Assembly (NCBI GenBank): GCA_900473745.1
Contig: UCMW01000010.1
Location: 1 to 64,000, forward strand
DNA from: Hyphomicrobiales bacterium
GTDB lineage: Bacteria; Pseudomonadota; Alphaproteobacteria; Rhizobiales; Rhizobiaceae
Reading direction: 5' to 3'
DNA: 64,000 nucleotides
Below are positions 46,017 to 54,149 of the stretch, one piece after another; the first letter of the stretch is position 1; each line of letters opens with the position of its first letter. A model generated the notes under the pieces. The model was given only the letters and a program-made list of their open reading frames with translations. It made no database searches and had not been told where the DNA came from. Made by a program: the position numbers and the translations under genes.

Positions 46017-46763
46017 ATGAAGATGAAGATGAAGATCGTATCGACTATCGAAGCACGCATGACCTCCAGCCGCCTTCCTGGCAAGCCGCTTCTCGAGGCG
46101 GCCGGGCGGCCCATGCTCGGCCATCTGGTGGATCGCCTGAAGGCGGTGCCGTCCATCGACGAGATCGTGCTGGCAACGACGGTCAATGCGGCAGACCAGC
46201 CGCTTGTCGATCTGGCGGCAGATCTTGGCATCAGCGCCTTTCGCGGCTCGGAGGACGACGTCTTGCTGCGCGTCATCGAGGCTGCCCGCTCCGCCAATGC
46301 CGACATCGTGGTCGAGATTACCGGCGATTGCCCGGTTATCGATCCCGAAATCATCGAGCAGGCGATCCTCACCTTCAAGGCGCACAAGGTTGCCTATGTG
46401 AGCAATGCTGTGGTGCGCTGCTATCCGGACGGCATGGACGTGCAAGTCTTCGCCCTCGACACGCTGGTCCGTTCGGCCGCGATGACTGATGATCCGTTCG
46501 ACCACGAGCATGTGACGCTGCATATCCGCAATAACCCCGAAATCTTCTCGCAGATCCACATGATCGCGCCGCCGGAGCAGAATTGGCCGGAACTCGGCCT
46601 GACGCTTGACGAGAGAAGCGACTATCTGCTGCTCAAGCATCTGGTTGAGCATTTCCAGCCGTCAAATCCGCTCTTCTCCTGCCTCGACGCTGTGCGCTAT
46701 CTGCGCGCCCATCCCGAGGTGATCGATCTGAACAAGGACGTCGTTCGCAAGGGGAATACTTGA
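46017..46763 (+). CDS. second SpsF-type cytidylyltransferase
   Basis: About 248 residues. The start lies in an AAGATG hexamer repeat with in-frame ATGs at 46017, 46023 and 46029, so the exact start is uncertain. The motif IVSTIEARMTSSRLPGKPLL and EITGDCPVIDPEIIEQAI place it with SpsF and KDO cytidylyltransferases. It is a paralogue of the N-terminal domain at 41243 but stands alone. It may activate a different acid or replace PseF, whose own gene is broken at 62045-62578. Confidence 0.82.
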   Translation: MKMKMKIVSTIEARMTSSRLPGKPLLEAAGRPMLGHLVDRLKAVPSIDEIVLATTVNAADQPLVDLAADLGISAFRGSEDDVLLRVIEAARSANADIVVEITGDCPVIDPEIIEQAILTFKAHKVAYVSNAVVRCYPDGMDVQVFALDTLVRSAAMTDDPFDHEHVTLHIRNNPEIFSQIHMIAPPEQNWPELGLTLDERSDYLLLKHLVEHFQPSNPLFSCLDAVRYLRAHPEVIDLNKDVVRKGNT

Positions 46764-46764
46764 C

Positions 46765-47664
46765 ATGGCAATGGTCGCGCTGGTCGCGCATGATGCGGGC
46801 GGGGCCGAAATCTTGAGCAGCTGGGCACGCCGGAACGGCGCAACCTGCCTGCTTGTCGCCGAAGGGCCTGCCGTTGCCATCTTCCACCGCAAATGCCCGG
46901 AGCTTACCCCGATGCCGCTAGAAGAAGCGGTCGCTGCTGCGGACTGGCTCATGTGCGGCTCCGGCTGGCAGTCGGGTTTGGAGCGCGATGCGATCCGCGC
47001 CGGCCGCGCGGCAAGCAAGAAAACCGTAACCTTTCTCGATCATTGGGTCAATTATCGGGAGCGCTTCGAGGAAAACGCCGAATTGATCCTGCCCGACGAG
47101 ATACTTGTCGGCGATGAGGAAGCGCTGCGCATTGCGCAGGCTGCGTTTCCCAGACATCCCGTGCGGCTGGAGGAGAACCCTTATGTTCTCGAACTACGCG
47201 ATGAGATCGCGGCCGCTGAATTGGCCAGCCAGAGCGATGGCTCGGGCAGCATCCTCTATGTATGTGAACCTGTCGAGGAGCACGCGGAGCGCGCCTATGG
47301 TAATCCGCATCACTTCGGCTACACCGAGCACGAAGCCTTGAAATTCTTCCTCGACAATGTCGACCGCCTAGACCCCGATGGACGTGCAATCGTCGTGCGC
47401 CCGCACCCCTCTGAAACGGCGGACAAGTACAGCTGGGCAGCGAATGCGAGCATCCGGCCGATTTCCTTTAGTGACGGAAAGACGCTGCTGGAGGAGACGC
47501 TGGCTGCCGATGTCGTGGTTGGCTGTGAATCCATGGCGCTGTTCGTCGCGATGCTAGCCGGCAGGCGCGTCGTGTCTGCGATCCCGCCTGGCGGCCGGCC
47601 ATGCCAGTTGCCCCACCCCGGCATCGAGCATCTGGCCTCGCTGGAGGCGAAAGCGCGTGGCTGA
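46765..47664 (+). CDS. putative GT-B transferase with HP/Ser motifs
   Basis: 299 residues with no named family recognised. The N-terminal half is Rossmann-like (VALVAHDAGGAEILSSWARR, LMCGSGWQSGLE, TVTFLDHWVNYRERF). The C-terminal half has VVRPHPSETADKYSW near residue 211 and VVGCESMALFVAMLAG near 250. An HP motif followed by a Ser motif 40-50 residues later is the donor-binding layout of bacterial sialyl- and KDO-transferases. Position next to a cytidylyltransferase supports a CMP-sugar transferase or related enzyme. Tentative. Confidence 0.5.
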   Translation: MAMVALVAHDAGGAEILSSWARRNGATCLLVAEGPAVAIFHRKCPELTPMPLEEAVAAADWLMCGSGWQSGLERDAIRAGRAASKKTVTFLDHWVNYRERFEENAELILPDEILVGDEEALRIAQAAFPRHPVRLEENPYVLELRDEIAAAELASQSDGSGSILYVCEPVEEHAERAYGNPHHFGYTEHEALKFFLDNVDRLDPDGRAIVVRPHPSETADKYSWAANASIRPISFSDGKTLLEETLAADVVVGCESMALFVAMLAGRRVVSAIPPGGRPCQLPHPGIEHLASLEAKARG

Positions 47665-48640
47665 ACCGAAACGTTGCTTGGTCATCGGTCTGGGTCAGAT
47701 CGGCGCCGGATATGATATCGACGCACCGGCCGATGGCGGCATCTACACCCACGCACGTGCCGCCTCGCTGCACCCTGCCTTCGTGCTTGTGGGCGGGGTC
47801 GACCCGCTTGCCGCGCAACGCGGTCGCTTTGCCGAGCGTTACGGCGTTCCTGTGTTCGCGAGCATCGCCGAAGCCATGCAGGCGCGGAGCCCGCACATCG
47901 TGGCCATCGCGACCCCAGCGGACATGCACCTGGAACATGTTCGTGAGGTTCTTGCCGCAGGCCGGCCGCAAGTCCTGCTCTGCGAGAAGCCCCTTGCGCT
48001 CACCGAGGCCGAAGGAGAGCAATTGGTCAAGCTTTGCGACGAGGCCGGAACCAGATTGTTCGTCAATTTCATCCGGCGCTCCGAGCCGGGCGCTGTCGAC
48101 GTCGCAAGGCGGATTGCCGCCGGCACCATTCAGGCTCCGCTCAAGGGGGCGTTCTGGTATTCTAAAGGCCTCTACAACAACGGCTCCCATTTCATAAACC
48201 TGCAGCAATACTGGCTCGGCGACGTTCGAGAGACGGTTGTGCTGGCCAAGGGTAGGCGCTGGGCAGGTGTTGATCCGGAACCGGATGTCCGTCTCGTTTT
48301 CGAACGCGGGACGGTCGTACTTCAGGCCGCCCGCGAGGAGGCCTTCTCCTTCTACGGCGGCGAATTCATCAGTCCGTCGGGCAGGCTTGTCTATGGCAGC
48401 GGCGGCAGTTCGATCGCCTGGCAGGGCGTCGTTCGCGACGACAATTTCGCGGGCTACAGCGTGTTGTCCCCCGTGGTGGAGAATATCGACAACGATATGG
48501 ACAGGTATCAATGGCATGTGTACGAACAGCTTTCGCGCTGCATTTCAGGACAAGCGTATGAGCTATGTTCAGGCGGCGAGGCATTGGCGACATTGAGGGT
48601 CGTTTCGGTGATCGCCGGACCCTACGGGATCGAGTTCTGA
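47657..48640 (+). CDS. Gfo/Idh/MocA-family sugar oxidoreductase
   Basis: 327 residues from GTG 47657, overlapping the upstream gene by 8 bp. A dinucleotide-binding start (CLVIGLGQIGAGYDID) and the conserved LLCEKPLALTEAEGEQL, containing the catalytic EKP, define the family. FINLQQYWLGD carries the later His/aromatic region. In glycan loci such enzymes oxidise a sugar hydroxyl to a ketone that a DegT aminotransferase then aminates (WbpB-WbpE type); such an aminotransferase follows 2 bp downstream. Confidence 0.87.
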   Translation: MAEPKRCLVIGLGQIGAGYDIDAPADGGIYTHARAASLHPAFVLVGGVDPLAAQRGRFAERYGVPVFASIAEAMQARSPHIVAIATPADMHLEHVREVLAAGRPQVLLCEKPLALTEAEGEQLVKLCDEAGTRLFVNFIRRSEPGAVDVARRIAAGTIQAPLKGAFWYSKGLYNNGSHFINLQQYWLGDVRETVVLAKGRRWAGVDPEPDVRLVFERGTVVLQAAREEAFSFYGGEFISPSGRLVYGSGGSSIAWQGVVRDDNFAGYSVLSPVVENIDNDMDRYQWHVYEQLSRCISGQAYELCSGGEALATLRVVSVIAGPYGIEF

Positions 48641-48641
48641 C

Positions 48642-49916
48642 ATGGAAAGACTGGCACTCTTCGGCGGCCCCAAGGGTATTCCGGCCCCTCTGGAACGCTA
48701 TAATTCGATGGGCGAGGAAGAAGTGGCTGCCGCCAGCGCCGTTGTGGCCAGTGGCGTCCTTTCCAAGTTCATCGGCGGCTGGGAACCCGATTTCTACGGC
48801 GGCCCGAAGGTTCAGGAATTCGAGCGCCAATGCGAGGCCTATTTCAACGTCCGCCATGCCGTGACCGTCAATTCCTGGACTTCAGGCCTGATTGCCGCCG
48901 TTGGTGCGATCGGCATCGAGCCGGGTGATGAGGTCATCGTTTCGCCCTGGACCATGTGCGCCAGCGCGACCGCGATCCTTCAATGGAACGCCATTCCCGT
49001 CTTCGCCGATATCGAGGCCGACACGTTCTGCCTTGATCCCGCATCCGTGGAGGCCAACATCACGCCTTACACGAAGGCGATCATGGCGGTGGACATTTTC
49101 GGCCAGTCGGCCGACATGGATGCGCTGATGGATATCGCGCGGCGTCACAATCTCAAGGTGATCTGCGATACGGCGCAGTCGCCGGGCGCCGTCTACAAGG
49201 GTGCCTATGCCGGCACGCTTGCCGATATCGGTGGCTACAGCCTGAACTATCACAAGCATATCCATACCGGCGAAGGCGGCGTTCTCGTCACCAATGACGA
49301 TACGCTCGCCGAGAAGATGCGCCTGATCCGCAATCATGCGGAAGGCGTCGTCGGCGGCAAGGGGACGAATGATCTCGCCAACATGGTCGGCTTCAATTTC
49401 CGTCTGGGCGAGATCGAATGCGCCATCGGGATCGAGCAGTTGAAGAAGCTGTCGCGCTTCGTCGAAAGCCGGCAGGTCGCGGCGGACAGGCTGACGACGG
49501 GGCTTGCGGGCTTGAAGGGGCTGCGCACGCCGATCGTGCGTGCCGAGGCCACGCATGTCTATTATGTGTATCCGATGGTCCTCGAGGTCGAGGAATTGGG
49601 CGTTTCCCGCGCCAGACTGGTTGAGGCCCTGGAGGCTGAAGGGTTGGAAGGTCTGGCTGCCGGCTACGCCAATGTCCACCTGTTGCCGATGTACCAGAAG
49701 AAGATCGCCTTCGGAAACTCGGGCTTCCCCTGGACGTCGGACATCTGCAAGCGCGACGTCAGCTATGACAAGGGGATATGCCCGGTCGCCGAGCATCTGC
49801 ATGATGTCTCCTTCCTGGGCTTCGAAATGTGCCTGCATCGCCTGACCGACGAGGAAGTCGACAAGGTCGTTGCCGTCTTCCGGAAGGTCTGGGACAATCT
49901 CGACGCGCTGCGTTGA
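48642..49916 (+). CDS. DegT/DnrJ/EryC1-family aminotransferase
   Basis: 424 residues. YNSMGEEEVAAASAVVASG at the start, VNSWTSGLIAAVGAIGIEPG, ICDTAQSPGAVY and the PLP-lysine segment LNYHKHIHTGEGGVLV identify a sugar aminotransferase. It begins 2 bp after the Gfo/Idh gene and is followed by a GNAT gene. The trio oxidise-aminate-acetylate would add one acetamido group to a sugar. It is distinct from PseC (39178) and LegC (56119), making three DegT enzymes plus one class III enzyme in the locus. Confidence 0.9.
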   Translation: MERLALFGGPKGIPAPLERYNSMGEEEVAAASAVVASGVLSKFIGGWEPDFYGGPKVQEFERQCEAYFNVRHAVTVNSWTSGLIAAVGAIGIEPGDEVIVSPWTMCASATAILQWNAIPVFADIEADTFCLDPASVEANITPYTKAIMAVDIFGQSADMDALMDIARRHNLKVICDTAQSPGAVYKGAYAGTLADIGGYSLNYHKHIHTGEGGVLVTNDDTLAEKMRLIRNHAEGVVGGKGTNDLANMVGFNFRLGEIECAIGIEQLKKLSRFVESRQVAADRLTTGLAGLKGLRTPIVRAEATHVYYVYPMVLEVEELGVSRARLVEALEAEGLEGLAAGYANVHLLPMYQKKIAFGNSGFPWTSDICKRDVSYDKGICPVAEHLHDVSFLGFEMCLHRLTDEEVDKVVAVFRKVWDNLDALR

Positions 49917-49938
49917 ACTGACTAGGACGGAAGGTCGC

Positions 49939-50526
49939 GTGATTATTCCCGAGTTCAAAGAGTTGCGTGGCAAGCTTGTTCACCTGCAGGCTTTCGGCGT
50001 GTCGGATATCACGCCAGAATATATTTCCTGGCTCAACGATCCGGTCGTGACCCGCTACAGCAATCAGAGGTTTGTAAGGCACACTGCGCAAAGTTGCTTG
50101 GCGTATCTCGAAAGTTTTTCAGGCACTTCCAACCTTTTTCTATCTGTCAAACGCCTTGATGACATGCGTGCGGTCGGAACGATGACCGCCTACGTTTCGC
50201 CACAACATGAGACCGTCGATATCGGGATCATGATCGGTGATCGCGATGTGTGGGGCAAAGGCGTTGGATTTGATGCATGGAGCAGCCTTGTGAACTGGTT
50301 TCACGAGACCGTCAGGTGTCGCAAGATCACTGCAGGCACTATGCGCATCAACAGTGCCATGATGAGTCTCATGGATCGTTCGGGAATGTCGCTAGAGTGC
50401 GTCCGACCCAGGCAGGAATTGCTTGACGGTGTTCCGCAGGACTTGTGCTATTTTGCAAAATACAGGGAAAATCTGCAGGCTGATCTAACGGCCTATGATG
50501 CTGTTTATCAAACAGGGGTTGCATGA
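49939..50526 (+). CDS. GNAT-family N-acetyltransferase
   Basis: 195 residues from GTG 49939, preceded by GGACGGAAGG. It has the RimJ/RimL-like pattern: LVHLQAFGVSDITPEYISWL, a beta core around AVGTMTAYVS, and an acetyl-CoA loop region IGDRDVWGKGVGFDAWSSL. It probably N-acetylates the amine set by the aminotransferase upstream (PseH/WbpD-like role). The stop overlaps the next gene. Confidence 0.8.
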   Translation: MIIPEFKELRGKLVHLQAFGVSDITPEYISWLNDPVVTRYSNQRFVRHTAQSCLAYLESFSGTSNLFLSVKRLDDMRAVGTMTAYVSPQHETVDIGIMIGDRDVWGKGVGFDAWSSLVNWFHETVRCRKITAGTMRINSAMMSLMDRSGMSLECVRPRQELLDGVPQDLCYFAKYRENLQADLTAYDAVYQTGVA

Positions 50527-51251
50527 CATCCATGAACGCTTTTAAGTCTCGGGTTGCTGTTGCGCAGTCTCGTGTGCGTGAACTGAAACAACGGTTTTTC
50601 CATGCGAACGCCGTTTTCAAGAAACGGTTCTTCTCCCTTTCCGTGAAGGGGCATGTCGATCTGGACCCGGCTTTCGTCTTCGATGAGGCCAGAGCGCGCC
50701 CGCGTGGCGAAAAGGCACCAAACGGCCAACATTACAGCGCCTTTTACGAGCTGAACTGGGAAGAATTTCCCAGCCAGATCAAGGACGCGATCCGGAATTA
50801 CGATACGGTCATCAGGATGTTTCTCGGTGACGACTATCATGTGAATGTCGCAAACGTCTGGAGGAACAAGTCCATTCCGGAAGAGTACCGGAAAAGCGAA
50901 CTGTTCAGCCAGTACTGGCACTACGACAAGGTCGTCGATTTCCGCAACATTCAGCTGTTCGTACTGTTGCAGGATGTCAGCGAGGATGAAGGTCCCTTCG
51001 AGTATATCGCCGAGCCCGACGAATATAACCTCATGGCCTCGGTTCTGCGCCGCGACAACAGCGATTTCTCGGCCAAGAAGTCGAAGCTGACGGGCAAGCG
51101 TGGCGATACGCTGCTGTTCTCGACCGGCTCCACGCCGCACCGCGCAGGCGTTCCCGCGCCCGGCAGGCATCGTGATATCTTCAGTGTCGCCTTCTTCCCG
51201 GCCTATACGAAAATCGGCACAAGTTCCAAGCTCCTGTTGTCGCGGGATTGA
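50523..51251 (+). CDS. phytanoyl-CoA dioxygenase (PhyH)-like Fe(II)/2-oxoglutarate oxygenase
   Basis: 242 residues. The iron-binding HxD is seen in QYWHYDKVVDF (His133, Asp135) and the distal His in STPHRAG (His206), followed by Arg residues that could hold 2-oxoglutarate (PAPGRHRDIF). DTLLF precedes the distal site as in PhyH proteins. It would hydroxylate or otherwise oxidise a small molecule or glycan residue. Its place between an acetyltransferase and a transferase, with ATGA coupling, suggests a sugar or its acyl group as substrate. Substrate unknown. Confidence 0.75.
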   Translation: MTSMNAFKSRVAVAQSRVRELKQRFFHANAVFKKRFFSLSVKGHVDLDPAFVFDEARARPRGEKAPNGQHYSAFYELNWEEFPSQIKDAIRNYDTVIRMFLGDDYHVNVANVWRNKSIPEEYRKSELFSQYWHYDKVVDFRNIQLFVLLQDVSEDEGPFEYIAEPDEYNLMASVLRRDNSDFSAKKSKLTGKRGDTLLFSTGSTPHRAGVPAPGRHRDIFSVAFFPAYTKIGTSSKLLLSRD

Positions 51252-51264
51252 GTGGCAGCGCGCG

Positions 51265-52773
51265 ATGACGATGATGCGCAGGACGCTTCTGATCGAGCCT
51301 TACGACTATGTTCGTGAGAAATTTTCGGACGATGGACGCTTGGCTGTCTACGCGCACAAGACGATTTCCTATGCTTCGGGCGACACGCGCGAGGTCTTCG
51401 ACATCGCCCACCCGCTACAGTCGACATTCGAGCAGATCGACGACATTGCCATCGACGACGTCAAGGCGAGGATTGCGGGCAATATCCCGCTGTATTATCG
51501 CTGGATGGGCGAGAGTGACACCTACGAGGATAATCAGCGCTCCTTCCTCATCTTCGTTTTGCGGATTGTCGAGGTTCTGCGGCAGCTTGATGTGGCTCAG
51601 GCGATCTTTTTCACGGGCGTCGCGCATCATGTCGAATATACGCTGATCGAAATTGCCTGCCGCCTCGCGGGTGTCCGGCAGATATTCTTCTATCCGATGC
51701 CCTTCGGCTCGGCCGGACGATTGCTGCCCGTGGTGCAGGACCAGTCCATCGAGGATCGGTCGTTTCTGGGGATTGAGATGAGCGGTTACGATTTTCGCGA
51801 TGACGTCGTCGCCTATCGCGACAATTATCTGGCGCGCGGAGTGCCCAAGCAGAACGAGCGTATCGGAGGGCCTGCGGTTCGTCGCTCCAATGCATATTTC
51901 AAGCTGGTCGAGCGTGAGCTGAGGCGGTGGGCCAAGGCGCTTCTTCGCCCGGCAGCTCCATCATCGCATATGATCGACCGGCGGCGCGGTTACGGGTTCA
52001 CGGCGATGCTGAGGATCGTCAACCGCCAGAAGGACGCGCTCGACTACTACATGTCGAAGGCGATATCGAACGAGGAGACGCTGCGCCTGATTGCCGAGCA
52101 ACAGCCGCTGCCATTGCTTTACGCCCACTATCAGCCGGAGGCATCGACCTTCCCGGAGGGCGGCAGGTTCAGCGATCATCTCGATGTGGTCCTGGCGATC
52201 CGCAAGGCGGGCTACACGGGGAAAATCCTCTACAAGGAGCACCCCGCAAGCTGGATCTATTATTCGAAGATCACCGGCTTCTCGCTCGTCGGGATCGCCC
52301 GGTCAGAGGACTATTATCGTCAGCTCGAGGCGCTGGGATGCGTGTTCCTGCAACCGCGCTTCCGCCCCGGAGAAGACCTGATGCGTCAGGTCTTTCCGGT
52401 CACGATCACCGGTTCGATTGCGGTGGAACGGAGCCTGACCGGCTGGCGCACCTGTTGCGCAGGCGTGCCCTGGTTCAAGCAGGCGCCCGGGATCGAGAAC
52501 ATCGAGGCCTGCTTTGGTCCCTCGGGGATTTTCCATGATCCGGATCGCTGGACTATGGGCAAGGACGAGGGCGTTGATTGGTTCGCGGATCGGCTGTCGC
52601 GGCGCACGGTCACCAATTTCCCGGGTATCGGCACAGGTGTCGCGTCGCAAAAGGAAAGCGACAGGCAGGAATTCCTTGACCAGCTCGGTCTTCTGATCGG
52701 TGCTGTTGGCGATCCCGCCACACCAGCCGGGCAGGGCGGGCATGCCGTCCACATGAATGCAGGTGCGGCATGA
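51265..52773 (+). CDS. putative capsule/LPS-type GT-B transferase, KpsS/KpsC-like motifs
   Basis: 502 residues from ATG 51265; the longer frame from 51100 overlaps the dioxygenase gene and is unlikely. No clear family name. The C-terminal half has LYKEHPASWIYYSKI near residue 323 and PVTITGSIAVERSL near 378, followed by GVPWFK. This HP ... GS-x-x-x-E order is seen in beta-KDO and sialyl-type capsule transferases. It may attach a nonulosonic acid. The stop overlaps the next start (ATGA). Confidence 0.5.
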   Translation: MTMMRRTLLIEPYDYVREKFSDDGRLAVYAHKTISYASGDTREVFDIAHPLQSTFEQIDDIAIDDVKARIAGNIPLYYRWMGESDTYEDNQRSFLIFVLRIVEVLRQLDVAQAIFFTGVAHHVEYTLIEIACRLAGVRQIFFYPMPFGSAGRLLPVVQDQSIEDRSFLGIEMSGYDFRDDVVAYRDNYLARGVPKQNERIGGPAVRRSNAYFKLVERELRRWAKALLRPAAPSSHMIDRRRGYGFTAMLRIVNRQKDALDYYMSKAISNEETLRLIAEQQPLPLLYAHYQPEASTFPEGGRFSDHLDVVLAIRKAGYTGKILYKEHPASWIYYSKITGFSLVGIARSEDYYRQLEALGCVFLQPRFRPGEDLMRQVFPVTITGSIAVERSLTGWRTCCAGVPWFKQAPGIENIEACFGPSGIFHDPDRWTMGKDEGVDWFADRLSRRTVTNFPGIGTGVASQKESDRQEFLDQLGLLIGAVGDPATPAGQGGHAVHMNAGAA

Positions 52774-53447
52774 AGGGTCTCCTTGTCAGGGTGTTGCGAA
52801 AGCTCTTGCGTCTAGCAACATCGCTTCGCTTCCGGCTCGCCCACAGGCTCTTCGGTGGCACGCTCCGGCTTGATGGTCGGTCGCTTGCGCGTATTGGCTG
52901 GGGACGTCATGTCATCCTGCGTGGCGTGGTTGCAATCGACGATGCGGAGTTGCGCGTCGGCAATGCATGCAGCATCGCAAGGGAAGCGGAAGTCGGCGTT
53001 GCGGCCGGGGGCACAATCGCACTTGAAGACGGCGTTTCGCTTGGCCCGCGAACGATCGTCTCGACGACGGCGGGCCGTATCGAAATCGGCAGGAACACAT
53101 CCTTCTTCTCCGACGGCCTGGTGTCCGGCCATGTTACCATCGGCGCGGATTGCCTCTTTGCCAACAACGTCACGGTCCTTACGGGGACGCATGAAATCTA
53201 CGGCGAGGGCACGATCCGCGAGAACGATGCGGCCGCCCAGAAGAGGCCGGGCTACAGCCCGTATCGCGCGGTGACGATCGGGCCGGATTGCTGGCTCGGG
53301 GCCAATAGCGTGGTCCTACCGGGCGTCACGCTCGGCAGAGGGTGTGTCGTCGGCGCGAATGCGGTTGTCACGAAGAGTTTTCCAGACTATTCGATCCTGG
53401 CTGGCGTGCCCGCTAAGGTTATTGGGTCTCGTCGCGACGCGAATTGA
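52770..53447 (+). CDS. hexapeptide-repeat (WbbJ-type) sugar O-acyltransferase
   Basis: 225 residues of left-handed beta-helix repeats. The C-terminal region FANNVTVLTGTHEIYG, GPDCWLGANSVVLPGVTLGRG and SILAGVPAKVIGSR is typical of CAT/LacA/WbbJ acetyltransferases. It transfers an acetyl group to a sugar hydroxyl or amine in the cytoplasm. Overlaps the preceding transferase gene. Confidence 0.85.
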   Translation: MKGLLVRVLRKLLRLATSLRFRLAHRLFGGTLRLDGRSLARIGWGRHVILRGVVAIDDAELRVGNACSIAREAEVGVAAGGTIALEDGVSLGPRTIVSTTAGRIEIGRNTSFFSDGLVSGHVTIGADCLFANNVTVLTGTHEIYGEGTIRENDAAAQKRPGYSPYRAVTIGPDCWLGANSVVLPGVTLGRGCVVGANAVVTKSFPDYSILAGVPAKVIGSRRDAN

Positions 53448-53482
53448 CACGTTGTGTCACCTGAAACCTGTATGAGGTTCCC

Positions 53483-54142
53483 ATGACGTCCGCTCCCGTT
53501 CATTTCCTGAAGTCGAAGGCCCGTTCAGCGCTTCGCCGGGTCAAAGGTCTTGTTTCCTCGTCGGCAGGAAAGGCGATCGCGGTCAAGCCGGGCGACGTTT
53601 CCGGTCTGCGGGTGCATCTGGGCGCCGGGCCGATCAATATCCAGGGATGGGTCAACATCGATGCGCGCGAAGCGTCCCACATCCATCTGATCGCCAACAA
53701 CTTCGAGCTTTCCGAATTCACTGATGGAACATTGGCCGAAATCTACATGTGCCATGTGCTGGAGCACTTCTCGTTCGAAGAGTCGGAGCAATTGCTCCGC
53801 AATTTCCGGAAGAAGCTGAAGCCCGGCGGTCTGCTGCGCATTTCCGTTCCGCATTTCGACCATCTCGTCACCATCTACCAGTCGAACAGCAACAACCTGG
53901 AAATCGTCAGGCGGGCGCTGATGGGTGGACAGGACTACGAATACAACTTCCACAAGTCCATCTACAACAAGGCACACCTTTCGACCCTGATGGTCTCCTG
54001 CGGCTATGTAAATCCGCAGGAATGGACCACCTTACAGGATTTCGGCGCCGATATCGGTGACTGGTCGAACATGAATTTCGACACGCCGGCGGGCAGTTTC
54101 CCGGTCAGCCTGAACATCAAAGCCGTGTCGCCCTGCGCCTGA
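53483..54142 (+). CDS. class I SAM-dependent methyltransferase
   Basis: 219 residues. Motif I is LRVHLGAGPINIQGWVNID, and the Methyltransf_11-type CHVLEHFSFEESEQLLRN and LKPGGLLRISVP follow. It probably O- or N-methylates a sugar of the glycan. A 35-bp gap separates it from the acyltransferase; the next gene begins 7 bp downstream. Confidence 0.83.
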   Translation: MTSAPVHFLKSKARSALRRVKGLVSSSAGKAIAVKPGDVSGLRVHLGAGPINIQGWVNIDAREASHIHLIANNFELSEFTDGTLAEIYMCHVLEHFSFEESEQLLRNFRKKLKPGGLLRISVPHFDHLVTIYQSNSNNLEIVRRALMGGQDYEYNFHKSIYNKAHLSTLMVSCGYVNPQEWTTLQDFGADIGDWSNMNFDTPAGSFPVSLNIKAVSPCA

Positions 54143-54149
54143 CAAGACA

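Noticed and set aside
51100..51264. N-terminal extension of the KpsS-like protein
   Set aside because: The extension lies over the dioxygenase gene in another frame and is Ser/Arg/Pro-rich; ATG 51265 is a better start.
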